Notes: generated from the sequence alone by a model not told the origin. Shown: positions 44,742-54,216, counted from the first letter of the stretch. The stretch: DNA of 64,000 nucleotides from Chlorobaculum sp. 24CR (GCF_004118635.1 NZ_SDGU01000024.1:1-64000); one strand, 5' to 3'. Translations and numbers: made by a program.

Positions 44742-45431
44742 ATGAAACAGATCGATCTTTCACTTTACCGGCGCATCATACTCTTTACCGGAGCCGGTAT
44801 GTCGGCGGAGAGCGGTGTGCCGACATACCGCGGCAAAGGGGGCGTCTGGAGCCGGTACGACTACCAGGAGTACGCCTGCCAGGCGGCGTTCGAGCGCGAT
44901 CCCGAAAAGGTCTTGCGCTTTCATGAACTCCGCCGCAGAACGGTGCTCGACTGCCATCCGCACGACGGACACCGCCTCATCGCCGCCATGCCGGAGGTGT
45001 GCCTCATCACGCAGAACATCGACGGGATGCACCAGCGAGCCGGATCGCGCGACGTGGTCGAGCTGCACGGCAGTCTCTGGCGTTTGCGATGCGAGCGGTG
45101 CGGAGCGGGTAAGGAGGATTTCGGGCGAAGCTACGAAACGCTGCGGTGCGACTGCGGTAACTGGCTCCGGCCCGCCATCGTCTGGTTCGGCGACCTGCTC
45201 GACGAGGCGGTCATGCACGAAGCCTCGGAGCTGATCTCCGCCTGCGACCTCTTCGTCAGCATCGGCACCTCCGGCGCCGTCTGGCCAGCCGCGGGCTTCC
45301 CCGCCCTGGCCAGGAGAGCCGGGGCGTATTGCATCGAAATCAACCCGGAGCCGTCAGGCACGATCAGCTACGACCTGGTCATCCGCGAACCGGCAAGCAA
45401 GGCGCTGTCCCGGCTTTTTGACATGAAATGA
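44742..45431 (+). CDS. cobB: Sir2-family NAD-dependent protein deacylase
   Basis: The sirtuin core is complete: GAGMSAESGVPTYRG near residue 18, the TQNIDGMHQ motif near 88, the catalytic His in ELHGSLW near 107 and a zinc-binding set CERC...CDCG around 114-138. GTSGAVWPAAGFP and INPEP complete the NAD site. Length 229 is that of bacterial CobB-type class III sirtuins, in which such enzymes remove acetyl or succinyl groups from lysines. There is no strong ribosome site before the ATG at 44742. Confidence 0.92.
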   Translation: MKQIDLSLYRRIILFTGAGMSAESGVPTYRGKGGVWSRYDYQEYACQAAFERDPEKVLRFHELRRRTVLDCHPHDGHRLIAAMPEVCLITQNIDGMHQRAGSRDVVELHGSLWRLRCERCGAGKEDFGRSYETLRCDCGNWLRPAIVWFGDLLDEAVMHEASELISACDLFVSIGTSGAVWPAAGFPALARRAGAYCIEINPEPSGTISYDLVIREPASKALSRLFDMK

Positions 45432-45477
45432 AAAAGCGCCGCCGCCGATCCGGGATTCCGGAAATCGACGACGGCGC
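45431..45477 (-). terminator. Terminator of the DsrE-like gene, shared with cobB
   Basis: A long GC-rich stem (GCGCCGCCGCCGAT against ATCGACGACGGCGC) encloses CCGG-GATT-CCGG. On the minus strand it is followed by TTTTT. It lies just past both stop codons. Confidence 0.75.
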
Positions 45478-45499
45478 CATGAAAAAAATAGCGGAGAAC

Positions 45500-45976
45500 T
45501 CAGTAGGTCAGCAGCTTGATGCCATCTTCAGCCATAGCGGCGGCGACAACCGGCGGCTTGGCGATCGTGACGCCCGCGATGAGAGCCGAAGGCTGCTTGC
45601 CTGCGTCAGGCAGGTAAAGCGGGCAAATTTCGACCGTAACGCCTCTGGCGACGAGACCCTTGAGCAGCATCTGGGGCGACTTGTTGAGCGGCTTGAAAAG
45701 CTTCTCCTTGCTGCCTTTCAACACAAGCTCGCCAGCCTTGCCGCAAAACAGCACACGGACGGAACGTCCCTGGTTGAGCGTCTGGGTCGAAAGCACCATC
45801 GCCATCATCTGCGTCATGGGGTCATCGGAGGTGACCACCACGAACAAGCCTTTGCTTGCGGGCTGAACGGCTGCGGCCTGAGGTTCCGGGGAAGCGGCAT
45901 CGAGCGTCGCGCCAAACGAAAAGATGGTGGTCAGCGCAATAGCGAGCGCCGTGAACGATTTCCTGAATAGTGACAT
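45500..45976 (-). CDS. Exported DsrE-family protein
   Basis: A signal peptide (about 28 residues, LDAASP) precedes a DsrE/F-like domain: GLFVVVTSDDPMTQMMAMVL, RVLFCGKAGELVLKG and MLLKGLVARGVTVEICPLYLPDAG. The cysteine in EICPLYL is at the position of the sulfur-transfer cysteine of DsrE/TusD relatives. Most DsrE proteins are cytoplasmic, so an exported form hints at periplasmic sulfur handling, which fits a sulfur oxidiser; this is inference. AAGGAGA stands before the start. Confidence 0.8.
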   Translation of the reverse strand: MSLFRKSFTALAIALTTIFSFGATLDAASPEPQAAAVQPASKGLFVVVTSDDPMTQMMAMVLSTQTLNQGRSVRVLFCGKAGELVLKGSKEKLFKPLNKSPQMLLKGLVARGVTVEICPLYLPDAGKQPSALIAGVTIAKPPVVAAAMAEDGIKLLTY

Positions 45977-46258
45977 AAATAACTCTCCTTTTCATGTTCA
46001 AGTGAATTAACGGCCTTAATATACAACAAAAACAACAGATACCCGCACCTGCCAGCGCTTGAGCGCGCTATTTTTTCAGTCATTTGACACATCATCAACT
46101 GCTTGTACGACAGACAAGCCCCGCCATTGCTCACTCTTCCCGGCCTCAAACATCCCGTTTCATATCCGGAAACGGGTGTCGTATATTTTTTAGTGACGCT
46201 TACGCCCGCCATCCGGCGACAACCCGTTTTTGCCGAAACAAGAAATGACGCCCCGTAC

Positions 46259-47077
46259 ATGACTCCGAAAAAAAACCTGCGGCAGCAACTGCACCATATC
46301 ATTTTCGATTACGACACCCTGCCCGCCAAATCGTTCGATCTCTTGCTGATTGCGGCGATCATCATGAGCGTCACCGTGGTCATGCTCGACACCGTCCGGT
46401 CAATTCACGACGCCTGGGGGCAGTTGCTGTACGGACTCGAATGGTTTTTCACCATCCTCTTCACCCTCGAATATGGCATCAGGCTTTACGCAACGGAGTC
46501 CAGAAAACGTTACTTCTTCAGCTTTTACGGCATCATCGACCTCTTGGCCATTCTGCCGACTTATTTCAGCATCTTCGTTCCCGGCACCCAATACCTGCTC
46601 GTCATCCGCTTTTTCCGGGTGCTGCGGATTTTCCGGCTGCTCAAGCTGGTCAAGTTCGTCAAGGAGGCCGAATTCGTCAAGGCCTCGATCATCGCTTCGG
46701 GTCGCAAGATCGTCTTTTTCCTCTTCTTCGTGCTCGTCACGGTCAGCATCATCGGAGCGCTCATGTACCTCATCGAGGGCGAAGAGAACGGATTCACCAG
46801 CATTCCGAAGGGAGTCTATTGGGCGATTGTGACCATCACCACGGTCGGTTACGGCGACATCTACCCGCAGACGGTCCTTGGCCGCGCCCTTGCCGCCCTT
46901 TTGATGATCGCCGGTTACAGCATCATTGCCGTGCCGACGGGCATCGTCAGCGCCGAAATGGCCGCCATGCACGGCAAAATCGAGGCCGAGCGCACGCTGG
47001 CAAGCTCATGCTGCCAAAGCAACGCCCTCGACCCCGAAGCCCGCTTCTGCAAAGTCTGCGGACGGGCGCTGGAGTGA
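46259..47077 (+). CDS. Voltage-gated-type potassium channel with C-terminal zinc ribbon
   Basis: A six-helix channel subunit of 272 residues. The S4 segment has regular basic residues (RFFRVLRIFRLLKLVKFVK), and the pore loop carries the K+ selectivity filter TTVGYGD near residue 197. After S6 a short cytoplasmic tail ends with CC...C..C (SSCCQSNALDPEARFCKVCG), a probable zinc ribbon. I start at 46259 (MTPKKNLRQQ), since the 52 codons upstream in this frame have no membrane-channel features. Such a tail may sense metal or join subunits; that is speculation. Confidence 0.87.
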   Translation: MTPKKNLRQQLHHIIFDYDTLPAKSFDLLLIAAIIMSVTVVMLDTVRSIHDAWGQLLYGLEWFFTILFTLEYGIRLYATESRKRYFFSFYGIIDLLAILPTYFSIFVPGTQYLLVIRFFRVLRIFRLLKLVKFVKEAEFVKASIIASGRKIVFFLFFVLVTVSIIGALMYLIEGEENGFTSIPKGVYWAIVTITTVGYGDIYPQTVLGRALAALLMIAGYSIIAVPTGIVSAEMAAMHGKIEAERTLASSCCQSNALDPEARFCKVCGRALE

Positions 47078-47114
47078 GGCCGACGCCCGTTCGGTCAGAA
47101 GCGCGTAACATTCT

Positions 47115-47648
47115 TTATTCCATGGAGTTCCGGTCGCTGAACATCACGTCGGCCTTCGCCTCTTCCCAGAGATTGCCGTATTTGAGCTTTTCGGTGTCGG
47201 TGAAGCGGATGGCTCCGGCAAGATACCACGACGCCGGGTGCTTCTCCGGGTCGTCGCCTTCGCTCTGGCCCATCGGCTTGAGCGCGGCCACCTTGCCATC
47301 CTCGCCGCGAATCACCTTCCAGTGGCCCATGACGTAGTGCTCCGCGCTGGCGGCCACCACGTCGAGAATCTCCTCGATCTCGCCCAGCTCGCTGTCACCC
47401 CGCAACGCCAGGCCGCCATAGGCGTAAGCCACGGCGCGATGCTCGTCGAGCACGAAGCGCAGAAATTTGTTCCGCGCCATCGGTTGCAAGGTCAGTCCGT
47501 CAGTCAGGTAGATGAACTGGCAGCCATCGGCGGCGACCCCGGAAATCGAGCGCGGCAGCACCCCATCCTCCTCGGCGAGGCTGAAGTACCACTCCGAATA
47601 CTCCTCATACAGCTCGCGGAGCAGCTCCATTGAATCGGCAGTTTGCAT
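47115..47648 (-). CDS. Conserved-looking hypothetical protein, 177 aa
   Basis: An acidic, soluble protein without signal peptide. It has regions such as LRELYEEYSEWYFSLAEEDG and GHWKVIRGEDGKVAALKP but no known motif. It is transcribed right after phnA (gap of three bases), so the two probably form an operon, and it converges with the K+ channel gene. Not recognised. Confidence 0.65.
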   Translation of the reverse strand: MQTADSMELLRELYEEYSEWYFSLAEEDGVLPRSISGVAADGCQFIYLTDGLTLQPMARNKFLRFVLDEHRAVAYAYGGLALRGDSELGEIEEILDVVAASAEHYVMGHWKVIRGEDGKVAALKPMGQSEGDDPEKHPASWYLAGAIRFTDTEKLKYGNLWEEAKADVMFSDRNSME

Positions 47649-47651
47649 GAC

Positions 47652-47990
47652 TCACCCCTTTTTGACGAATTCCGATTTCAGTTGCATCGCGCCGAAGCCA
47701 TCGATCTTGCAATCGATGTCGTGATCGCCCTCGACGAGACGGATATTTTTCACCTTCGTGCCACCCTTGAGCACCGACGACGCGCCGCGAACCTTGAGAT
47801 CCTTGATGACCGTCACCGTGTCACCATCCTGCAACGTGTTGCCGTTCGCGTCACGCCAGACGCGCTCCGCCTCGGCCTCGCCCGCCCCGGCACGGCTCCA
47901 CTCGTGAGCGCACTCCGGGCAAACGAAGAGCGCGCCGTTTTCATAGGTGTATTCTGAATTGCATTCCGGACAGTTCGGCAGATCGCTCAT
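47652..47990 (-). CDS. phnA: PhnA/YjdM zinc-ribbon protein
   Basis: 112 residues with an N-terminal zinc ribbon ([21 protein letters not shown]) and the C-terminal PhnA domain ([34 protein letters not shown]). Despite the name, E. coli PhnA/YjdM is not needed for phosphonate use; its role is unclear. I start it at 47990 ([10 protein letters not shown]) because family members start there. Confidence 0.92.
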   Translation of the reverse strand: MSDLPNCPECNSEYTYENGALFVCPECAHEWSRAGAGEAEAERVWRDANGNTLQDGDTVTVIKDLKVRGASSVLKGGTKVKNIRLVEGDHDIDCKIDGFGAMQLKSEFVKKG

Positions 47991-48096
47991 GAGAGTACTC
48001 TTTTGAAAATTAAGGCAATGACAAAAATTGTGGCGACAGTATAACGATTTCCCGGCAGCATCCATGATGCGGAGCGAGGCAGAGGCCGCCCTGTCG

Positions 48097-49800
48097 TCAG
48101 ACGCGCGCCAGCTCCTCCATCAACGCCCTTCGCTGCGAGTAGAGCCTCCTCAAATCGGCGATAACCCCGTTCGCCTTTTCGCGCCCGCCGAGTTTTATCA
48201 TTCTCCGCAAATACCGGCACGCTTCCTGATAGTGATTTCGCCCGACATTCGCTTTCAGGTAATCGGCAATCGCCTGGGCGTACAATTCGACCAACTCGGC
48301 AGAATACTGCCCGGCGAGCCTCGATTCGTACTCTTCTATGGTATGAAGCGTCGGCAACTGGCGCACGAGACTCAACAGCCGTTCCATCCACCCTTCGCTG
48401 ATGAAAATTCCGGCGAGCAGCTCCTGGGGAATGTATGGTTTTCTGCTGCTCTCAATCTCGCCGAAAAGCTCCTCGACAAACGGAACCCACCGCTCCGGCT
48501 CGATCTGCTGCTTCAGGATGGCGTAATAGTTCTCCTGAAACCGGTTGCTCTGAAAAAACAGAGTGCGGGCGTATTGAATGACAAGCTCGCGATCGCCCTG
48601 CGCCTGGGCGATTTTGAGCAGCCAGTCACGCCATTCGATCACAAGCCCCGGATATTTCGGTTTGTCGTGCGCGATGCCATCCTCGGCAATCCGGCGTACC
48701 TTGTCGAAATCGCGGCTCTCCATCGCCTTGCGGAGCGCGATCCGGCGCAGCTCCGGATTGCCGAGGTTCGCTTCGAGCCAGGCGTCAGCCGCCGCCTCGC
48801 CGCCGGTTTTCGCCATGAGTCCGTACTTGAGGGCCTGCGCAGCTTGCCCGCTGTAACGTGAGCCGCCTTCACGCTCCAGCGCGGCGAGCAATGCACGGCG
48901 CTCTTCGTCGCTCTCGACCAGCTCCGCGGCCATCCGCAACATGCCAAGATGCCAGTTCCAGCCGTCGTAGAGTCGCTTCTCTACTGCCTTCATGCAGTAA
49001 TCGAGCAACTGTTTTCTGACGCTCGCGGCGGGCTGTGATTGTGCGACGCCGAGCATCATGGCGTAAGCGTCGCTGATGCAGTCGCCGATCGAGCCGTCGC
49101 TGTCGTCGGCATACTGCAACGCGCCAACCAGCTTCTCCATAACGGCCATGCAGACCAGCAACCCCTCGCGCTCATTCCGGGCCTCGAACTGCTTGCGAGC
49201 CATTTCCAGAATATTCGCGACACCCCTGGCGACCCGGTTCGACTCCGACCAGCCGATAAAGCCCGACCGGTCTTTGGCGCTGCGCAAAATCGCCGTCAAC
49301 TGCTGCGTGTAAAAGCTTTTCGATTCGCCGGAACCAAGGGTGGCGAAGGTGGCGAGCACGAGGTTCCGGAACTGGACGTTCTGGCTCGCCTGCTCCCTGA
49401 CGAACTGTTTGAGATCACCTGGATCGACGGCATCGAGCAAGGCATCGACCCGCTGGGCCACGGTTTTGCGCTTCGAGGGCTTTTTGGCTCCGGCGCTGTT
49501 GGTCGAGGCCTTTTTCACCTTCAGGCCAAGCTCGTCCTTGCGCAGGTAAAAGAGCACCGCCGCCACGTGCTTGCAGACCGGCCCCATGTCGTACGGGCAA
49601 CTGCACACATGCTCGACCAGTTCGCCGCGGTCGATGACGAGCCGCACGGTGTATGGCTCCGTACCCTCGACCGTCGCCTCGAACTCACCCGGAGCGCCCT
49701 CGACAGGCTCGCTTACCTGGCCGTTCCGGAAACAGGTCAGACCGCGTTTCAGCATTGGTGGATCGATACATTCGTCGAACCGGTTCAGTGGAATTCGCAT
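48097..49800 (-). CDS. SWIM zinc-finger protein
   Basis: After an N-terminal strand-rich part ([20 protein letters not shown]) comes a SWIM finger [13 protein letters not shown] around residues 65-77, a motif that binds nucleic acid or protein. The remaining 480 residues are helical, with TPR-like repeats. Similar proteins often accompany SNF2 helicases, but none is present here. I chose the ATG at 49800 from the usual family N-terminus; starts at 49848 and 49971 are possible, but the latter overlaps the divergent neighbour. Confidence 0.75.
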   Translation of the reverse strand: MRIPLNRFDECIDPPMLKRGLTCFRNGQVSEPVEGAPGEFEATVEGTEPYTVRLVIDRGELVEHVCSCPYDMGPVCKHVAAVLFYLRKDELGLKVKKASTNSAGAKKPSKRKTVAQRVDALLDAVDPGDLKQFVREQASQNVQFRNLVLATFATLGSGESKSFYTQQLTAILRSAKDRSGFIGWSESNRVARGVANILEMARKQFEARNEREGLLVCMAVMEKLVGALQYADDSDGSIGDCISDAYAMMLGVAQSQPAASVRKQLLDYCMKAVEKRLYDGWNWHLGMLRMAAELVESDEERRALLAALEREGGSRYSGQAAQALKYGLMAKTGGEAAADAWLEANLGNPELRRIALRKAMESRDFDKVRRIAEDGIAHDKPKYPGLVIEWRDWLLKIAQAQGDRELVIQYARTLFFQSNRFQENYYAILKQQIEPERWVPFVEELFGEIESSRKPYIPQELLAGIFISEGWMERLLSLVRQLPTLHTIEEYESRLAGQYSAELVELYAQAIADYLKANVGRNHYQEACRYLRRMIKLGGREKANGVIADLRRLYSQRRALMEELARV

Positions 49801-49993
49801 GGCATTTTCAATGAGTTGATGTTGTTCTCTTCTGCATAACCGGTCCATAAACGCCGGATATTCGACCGATCCATCGCACCGGATGCGTAAGAAAAAGTCA
49901 CGATAAGGCATTTTCAGGAATATGTCAACGCACCTTTTCACAAGAGCGACAAACCGCGAAATCCGCAACAAACCTCAAACAGGAGATGAAACG

Positions 49994-50479
49994 ATGCAAA
50001 ACGCAAAGACGGAACTGATCGAATCCGCGCGAAAAAAGTTTTCGCGATTCAAAGAACTGAGCAAGCAGCTCGGCGAGGCTGCGGCGTGGGAAGCGATGCT
50101 CGAAGGGTTCCCGGAAATCCAGAGGCAGCGCATGGGGCCATTGCTTGCCCGGCCCACGCTCGCCGAAGCTTTCCGCGAGGCTATCCCGCAGTTCAAAACC
50201 ATCGGCATGGAGATGGAGGTGGTCGATATTTCCAACCGGGGCATCGACGCCGTGCTGGAAATTCAGCGAATCTGCCCGTGGCTGGAGGTGTGCAAGGAGT
50301 TCGGATTCGAGACGCCCTGCCACGTCATCTGCGAACTGGACATGGCCGCCACCCGCCGGGCATTTCCGGAGATGAACGGCGAAATCCTCTGCCGCCAGGC
50401 GCTCGGCGCGCCGGTCTGTATTTTCGAGTATGATCGCCCGGCGAAAGCCTCTTCCGGCCACGGCGCAGCATCCGCCTGA
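49994..50479 (+). CDS. ATC-hydrolase-family-like protein
   Basis: The ATG at 49994 is preceded by AGGAGA, so the longer frame from 49922 is not used. The 161-residue product has an N-terminal helical half and a C-terminal part with spaced cysteines (RICPWLEVCKEFGFETPCHVIC) and ALGAPVCIFEYDRP. The layout resembles the L-2-amino-thiazoline-4-carboxylate hydrolase family (PF14196), which is wide and mostly uncharacterised. The substrate is unknown; assignment is tentative. Confidence 0.5.
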   Translation: MQNAKTELIESARKKFSRFKELSKQLGEAAAWEAMLEGFPEIQRQRMGPLLARPTLAEAFREAIPQFKTIGMEMEVVDISNRGIDAVLEIQRICPWLEVCKEFGFETPCHVICELDMAATRRAFPEMNGEILCRQALGAPVCIFEYDRPAKASSGHGAASA

Positions 50480-50585
50480 AACCCGGCTCAAAAAAGGATT
50501 ACGCTGTTATGGGCTTACCCATTTTGACAGCCCCAGATCATCGAGTCTTGCGGGAATAGATAGCTATTTTATATACACTTTACTA

Positions 50586-50640
50586 TTTAAAGCTCTTCGT
50601 GCATACAAAAAACATAAAAATATTCATGACCAGAACAGGG
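50586..50640. repeat. ~50-bp direct repeat, copy 1
   Basis: TTTAAAGCTCTTCGTGCATA then a variable A-rich part, then TCATGACCAGAACAG. Its partner is at 50871-50925. Confidence 0.6.
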
Positions 50641-50870
50641 AAAATATAGATTTCATAAACCATTCTCATATTTAAACATAAATACTATATATTTATTGAA
50701 AACATCAAAGGGCATGACTCGGAACATTACCACATCTTTTATACGCTATACCAAAGAACTGACTGAGCCTTGGCGCCTGCGGGTGCCGGTTTTGTGCTGT
50801 GTAAAGGTGTCGATACAGGATAAATGGATGCGCTGAAGTCTGCTGAAGGAGAGTTTATTGAACTTCGTTT

Positions 50871-50925
50871 TTTAAAGCTCTTCGCGCATACACAACAAAT
50901 ACATTCCGTCATGACCAGTACAGCT
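50871..50925. repeat. ~50-bp direct repeat, copy 2
   Basis: TTTAAAGCTCTTCGCGCATA ... TCATGACCAGTACAG. It stands 25 bases upstream of the transposase start. Confidence 0.6.
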
Positions 50926-50949
50926 TATTTGTAAACACCCTAACCTCTT

Positions 50950-51624
50950 GTGATGTCGATTAATAATCGTTACATATATCGTTCAAAAATCTCAGAAGCA
51001 AAGTTCCGGGAGCTGGTACGCTATTTTTGCGACGATCTGGATGCAACGCAGATCACCTCACTCAGTGGCCTGAACCGCAATACCGTGAATCGATACCTCA
51101 AGGCCATTCGGGAACGCATTGCCGAACATTGCGAGTCGGAAGCTCTTGGCTCTTTAGCGGGCGAAAACGATGCCGACGAGTCCTTGTTTGGGCCTCATCG
51201 CGTTCAAATCAGACCTGCCGGTGACGCAACGACCAGAACCACCGTTTTCGGCATCATCAAGCCGTGCAGCAAAGTGTACACCCAAATCGTGACGGATGGC
51301 GCGAAAGACTCGCCAAAAAATAGCATGGTTATTGGCAGTGTGACCAGCAACAGCGCGATCTGCCGCAACAGACTTCCGGGCAGCGAAGAAGCTGACAACG
51401 ACGGTGAGAGCGAATTGTCGAGAGGCCTCAATCGCGCCACAAGCATCGAGGGGTTCTGGAGCATTGCCAAAAACAGGCTCGTCAAGTTCCGTGGCGTGAA
51501 CAAGAACACCTTTTACCTGCACCTCAAAGAGTGCGAATTTCGCTACAACTACCGCAACGAGAACCTGTACCTGCAAATTCTCAAACTCGTCAGGAACAAG
51601 CCCCTTTTCGAGGAATCGCCCTGA
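50950..51624 (+). pseudogene. Damaged IS1595-family transposase
   Basis: The frame is open for 224 codons, but the catalytic middle is altered. The N-terminal helix-turn-helix part (DLDATQITSLSGLNRNTVNRY), the first acidic segment DADESLFG and the conserved end SIEGFWSIAKNRLVKFRGVN and TFYLHLKECEFRYNYR are those of IS1595/ISXO2-type transposases. Residues about 125-155 (VIGSVTSNSAICRNRLPGSE) replace the stretch where YTDGW and a second catalytic Asp are expected. It is therefore probably inactive. I see no clear terminal inverted repeats for a full IS. Confidence 0.8.
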
Positions 51625-51697
51625 AAATTCTCTCTTTCAGAACCCGGCCACCTCACGGAGTCGGGTTCCGAATTTCTCGATCAGCGCGTTGCCCCGT

Positions 51698-51826
51698 TAT
51701 TACTTCGGCGATTACAACGCTCAAATAATTACCCCGTCCCGAAAGCGTTCGGGAGGGGGGGCTTATCCATAGACCAAATCTCTCCCGGCGAAGGCGATTG
51801 CGACTTTTTGTTGCCTGAGTAATAAG
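51698..51826. mobile_element. MITE-like element, shorter copy
   Basis: Starts TTATTACTTCGGC and ends TTGCCTGAGTAATAAG, with an internal TCCCGAAAGCGTTCGGGA palindrome. About 128 bp, oriented like the 53314 copy. It follows the damaged transposase by 73 bases. Confidence 0.65.
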
Positions 51827-51976
51827 CCGGAAACGATGAGCCTTGAATGGAAACACGGCAAGCTTCTTCCTGATGCTGACCGTTGTTTGATAAATGGTTC
51901 GTCATCCCAATCCCCAAAACCGATAATTTTCTCAAGAAAATCTTTTCAAAATAACCTTATGGCAAATGAACACTCT

Positions 51977-52651
51977 TTACACAACACCCAAAACGAGGGC
52001 GACGCATCCAAGCACGGCATGGGAGAATGAAATGGCAAAAAGGTTTGTCTGCCTGATGTAGGTGTACGACCAGAAAACACCGGCAATCAGGGTAAAAAAG
52101 AGGGTGAGAACATTATGATAGATAATGTGAACAAATACATACGGAATTGCCATAAAAAGGACAAACACCAACCTGTTCTCCCAGCCACAACGCCTTAAAA
52201 GAGCATACATATAACTGCGATAAACAAACTCCTGAAAAGGAGATGAAATGAAAACATAAAAAATCAAAAAAAGCTCTTTCGACAGAAACTCACGCTCCAC
52301 AAAGCCAAATCTGTTGGCAAATGAAAGAACAGCCAAGAAGCCAACCAGAAAAGGAATCTGCATCAAAAAGGCTTTGCGAATATTATCTTTTCTGAAACCA
52401 AGCTCGCTCAATGTATAACCACGAACATACGACAGGATGGAAAACACCGACCCCAACGCAAGAAGCATATAAATACGCCACCCATAAGGAATAATATCGA
52501 CATAGATCAACGCCGGTACAATCATCAAAATCCCAACCGAATACAACAGTTGCCACCTTGCTTTCAGCACCGATCTATCAGTACCGGCAATAATTCTCTC
52601 CATTTTTCTTATCAGACTATCTGATTGCACATTTTTATGATCGTTCAACAC
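51977..52651 (-). CDS. CPBP-family intramembrane metalloprotease-like protein
   Basis: 224 residues with about six to eight membrane helices. The Abi/CPBP motifs are present in order: FQEFVYRSY (motif 1, normally EExxxR; here the first Glu is Gln), FVHIIYHN (motif 2) and SFSHAVLG (motif 3). The changed first residue may alter or abolish activity. It overlaps the upstream ceramidase-like gene by 17 bases and is co-transcribed with it. The base composition is AT-rich compared with neighbours. Confidence 0.8.
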   Translation of the reverse strand: MLNDHKNVQSDSLIRKMERIIAGTDRSVLKARWQLLYSVGILMIVPALIYVDIIPYGWRIYMLLALGSVFSILSYVRGYTLSELGFRKDNIRKAFLMQIPFLVGFLAVLSFANRFGFVEREFLSKELFLIFYVFISSPFQEFVYRSYMYALLRRCGWENRLVFVLFMAIPYVFVHIIYHNVLTLFFTLIAGVFWSYTYIRQTNLFAISFSHAVLGCVALVLGVV

Positions 52652-53285
52652 GAGCCTCCTTTAACCCGGAATTCACGATAATAATTCTCGATGTCAGGTA
52701 TAAAAGCACACCATTGAAGAGATGCCAGAGAAAATGGGTCCCGTATGACCATACAGGACAAAGAGTTGCGTCAATTGTACGAAAGAACAGCGAAACCGCG
52801 AACACAATCAATGCGTAAATCCCCATCATCGGCTCTGCCTTCTTGCTGAAATAGTGATACACGGCAACAATCATAACCGACGAAATCGCGGGAAGATACA
52901 GAACAGAACCATTCAGCGCGCCCTTAAAAGACAGCGCGTACAAACTGACAAGCAAAAATCCCGTCGTCAACAAAACGCTGCGCAAACCACCAAGCCTCAC
53001 AACCCTCGTCATGTAGAGCCATAAAAACGTTATTTGATACGCAAAAATCGGAAACACATCACAAGCCGCAGCCCACCTGGCAGCAAACGAATGATACAAC
53101 GCGCTACCCAGCCCTATTGACACCATCAGAGCCAAAAGTGTCACATTTCCAGAGCCGAACGCATCACGCTCTTTCATCAACCGAAAAACAAACCAAGCCG
53201 CGACAATGAACGAGAGGTTCGTCAGCAAGTTGATCGGTTCATCAAACAACCCGGCACCACTTCTCTCGCAATATTCGTACAACAT
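52635..53285 (-). CDS. Ceramidase-like integral membrane protein
   Basis: 216 residues, seven membrane helices. It shows the alkaline-ceramidase/CREST pattern: YCER near the start, EPINLLTNLSF, SALYHSFAARWAAACDVFPI and RTIDATLCPVWSYGTHFLWH near the end, where the His and Asp residues would bind zinc. Family members hydrolyse amide lipids; in bacteria the substrate is mostly unknown. I chose the ATG at 53285 over a GTG at 53288. It pairs with the CPBP protease gene downstream, suggesting a joint membrane role that is not established. Confidence 0.8.
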   Translation of the reverse strand: MLYEYCERSGAGLFDEPINLLTNLSFIVAAWFVFRLMKERDAFGSGNVTLLALMVSIGLGSALYHSFAARWAAACDVFPIFAYQITFLWLYMTRVVRLGGLRSVLLTTGFLLVSLYALSFKGALNGSVLYLPAISSVMIVAVYHYFSKKAEPMMGIYALIVFAVSLFFRTIDATLCPVWSYGTHFLWHLFNGVLLYLTSRIIIVNSGLKEARVERS

Positions 53286-53313
53286 CACAACAAATAATCA
53301 GACTATTCGTTAA

Positions 53314-53455
53314 CTTATTACTTCGGCCATTAAAACTCTTAAACAATTGCCCCGGACTTCAGTCCGGGGTATGCGGATAACGCAAAATAAATCCGGGTTT
53401 TAGCCCAATCTCTTCTTGGTGGTGCTTTTGCGATATATTGTCGCCGGAGTAATAA
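53314..53455. mobile_element. MITE-like element, full copy (orientation 1)
   Basis: 142 bp. Ends: CTTATTACTTCGGCCAT and GTCGCCGGAGTAATAA. It contains a 9-bp inverted repeat CCCCGGACT/AGTCCGGGG and AGCCCAATCTCTTCTT. It aligns throughout with the reverse complement of 54338-54480. Confidence 0.8.
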
Positions 53456-53787
53456 TCCATTTGTTTTGGACATATTTTTTCAACCGTAGAAGATCTGCAA
53501 TAAATACGAAAACACATCATTCTTTTTCATCTCTTTTGTTCAAATCTTCCGCAACCATCGTGAACTGTTCAAGGGAGGCTTGCTGATTTTTGACGATTTC
53601 GGCAATGATGACGACAGGCGCAGGCCGATGGTCGAGGTACTGAGAGCTGCCAGAAAATATCGAGATTTAACTTGTGTCGCATGATGAGCCGTCATAGGTG
53701 AAACGGTGGAAACATTCCGTTTCCTGATTATATCTCCAAACATCACTTCTTGACTTACTTTTTTTGATGACTTTGATTGAACTCTCA
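53456..53787. other. Intergenic region, nothing recognised
   Basis: About 330 bases. A short minus-strand frame here has no family features. Confidence 0.4.
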
Positions 53788-54216
53788 TCACCCACCCAGA
53801 TACTTCAGGTGCACTTCGATTTCCACCTCGGCGCTGTTGAGCTGAAAACTGGCGCTGTCGAAAGAGGGCGGGCCGAGAAAAAACTGGGGATTATTGGAGG
53901 TGCCGACGCCCTCTTTCGGAATGCCGAAAAAGTTCTTGTGAAGCTCGCCGCAGCAGGCTTCGTCGTGAATGACGCAAACCGCATAAGCGCCGTAGGGAAC
54001 CTCCTCGAAGACATAGAGATTCGACTCCCCTATCTCGTGCAGTCCGCCTTTTCTGAACGCATGTTCCGTCTCTCCCGGAAATCCATGCTTGTCCCTGAAA
54101 AGCGCGATGCCGAGATCGCCTGTGCAGTTGTGGGCATCGAGCACCCTGACCAGAATGCGACCGGTCTGGTTGACCTGCTCCCCGTTGGATGACGAATTGT
54201 CGGCAAATGGATTCAT
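53788..54216 (-). CDS. DUF2141-family protein
   Basis: About 142 residues from the ATG at 54216. A beta-sandwich pattern fits DUF2141: ILVRVLDAHNCTGDLGIALF, EEVPYGAYAVCVIHDE, then FFGIPKEGVGTSNN and FQLNSAEVEIEVHLKY. Most members are exported; here the start I use gives no signal peptide, and the longer frame from 54273 adds a weak hydrophobic start (FLLNSCFFHM). Function of the family is unknown. Confidence 0.75.
   Translation of the reverse strand: MNPFADNSSSNGEQVNQTGRILVRVLDAHNCTGDLGIALFRDKHGFPGETEHAFRKGGLHEIGESNLYVFEEVPYGAYAVCVIHDEACCGELHKNFFGIPKEGVGTSNNPQFFLGPPSFDSASFQLNSAEVEIEVHLKYLGG

Larger units (their letters stand above)
50480..50949. other. AT-rich intergenic region with direct repeat pair
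   Basis: Contains two related ~50-bp stretches, 50586-50640 and 50871-50925, both starting TTTAAAGCTCTTCG and including TCATGACCAG. The second one lies just before the transposase, so they may be remnants of element ends or of a local duplication. Confidence 0.5.

Noticed and set aside
53540-53791. 83-codon minus-strand frame
   Set aside because: Ser/Lys-rich low-complexity translation without start signal or motif.
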